From: Actinomycetota bacterium
GTDB taxonomy: Bacteria; Actinomycetota; Acidimicrobiia; Acidimicrobiales; Ilumatobacteraceae
Assembly (NCBI GenBank): GCA_005793785.1
Contig: SXPW01000070.1
Span: 1-6,172, forward strand
Direction of reading: 5' to 3'
DNA length: 6,172 nucleotides
Position numbers and translations under genes: made by a program. The notes under the pieces are model-generated. The model had not been told where the DNA came from, did no database searches, and was given only the letters and a program-made list of their open reading frames with translations. Every line of letters starts with the position of its first letter. Within the stretch, counting starts at the first letter, position 1. This document shows positions 6,009-6,172 of this stretch, one piece after another.

Positions 6009-6172
6009 ATGTGGTTGCCTCGGCGAACGATTGCGCTGCTTTCAATGACACTCCTGGCATCGTCATGTGGTGAACGCTTGGTGTTCGAGGCGAGCACCGA
6101 CCCCACCGTTGCCATCAATTCCACTGCCACCACGACGGATACCGAGGATTCCATCACCACAGGTACCGCAAC
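6009..6172 (+). CDS. Putative lipoprotein, N-terminal fragment
   Basis: An open frame starts at ATG 6009 and runs off the right edge after 54 codons; an in-frame TAG at 5994 limits the start. The N-terminus has two arginines (R5, R6), a hydrophobic core TIALLSMTLLASS (7-19) and Cys20, which together look like a type II signal peptide. The residues before Cys are A-S-S rather than the classic Leu at -3, so the lipobox is slightly atypical. After Cys comes a mixed stretch and then a Thr/Ser/Asp-rich low-complexity segment (29-54), as in the linkers of exported actinobacterial lipoproteins. It would be anchored on the outer face of the membrane; function is unknown because the folded part lies outside the window. 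It is divergent from xseA, with 45 bp between the starts, and has no clear ribosome site; a TAGGCT hexamer lies nine bases upstream. Confidence 0.6.
   Translation, partial: MWLPRRTIALLSMTLLASSCGERLVFEASTDPTVAINSTATTTDTEDSITTGTA

Overview
This window is a compact, almost gap-free piece of a bacterial chromosome. Seven genes lie head to tail on the minus strand, and one divergent gene fragment sits at the right edge. The moderately GC-rich composition, the frequent GTG starts and the CrtE and CrtI motif styles (for example the second aspartate motif RDDVLGAFGD in CrtE, and the GSSTVPGVGVPMV stretch of CrtI) suggest an actinomycete-type bacterium (Actinomycetota). I cannot place it more finely from sequence alone.

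Reading in the direction of transcription (right to left), the genes are xseA (5963-4710) and xseB (4689-4474), the two subunits of exonuclease VII; crtE (4423-3371, geranylgeranyl diphosphate synthase type); crtI (3343-1841, phytoene desaturase); crtB (1837-941, phytoene synthase); a cruF-type carotenoid 1,2-hydratase (933-133); and the first 45 codons of a second FAD-dependent, CrtI-like desaturase (136 to beyond base 1). On the plus strand at the far right, 6009-6172 begins a likely lipoprotein with a Thr-rich linker, divergent from xseA. Gaps between minus-strand genes run from a 4-bp overlap (GTGA) to 50 bp, so the block may be transcribed as one operon. A second promoter just before crtE is possible.

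Together the crt genes form a carotenoid pathway. CrtE makes the C20 precursor, CrtB joins two of them to phytoene, CrtI desaturates phytoene towards lycopene, and the CruF-like membrane protein would hydrate a terminal double bond. The partial desaturase, translationally coupled to cruF, would then most plausibly act on the hydroxylated end (CrtD-like). No lycopene cyclase, elongase, ketolase or glycosyltransferase is visible, so the end product cannot be named, but at least one acyclic, tertiary-hydroxylated end group is predicted.

No RNA gene, mobile element, CRISPR array or convincing terminator was seen, and no gene-free stretch exceeds 50 bp. I found no clearly new biological system. 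The points worth a second look are the attachment of a carotenoid cluster to xseAB, the unusual XseA variant with a short helical arm, and the tight translational coupling with a possible leaderless crtE start.
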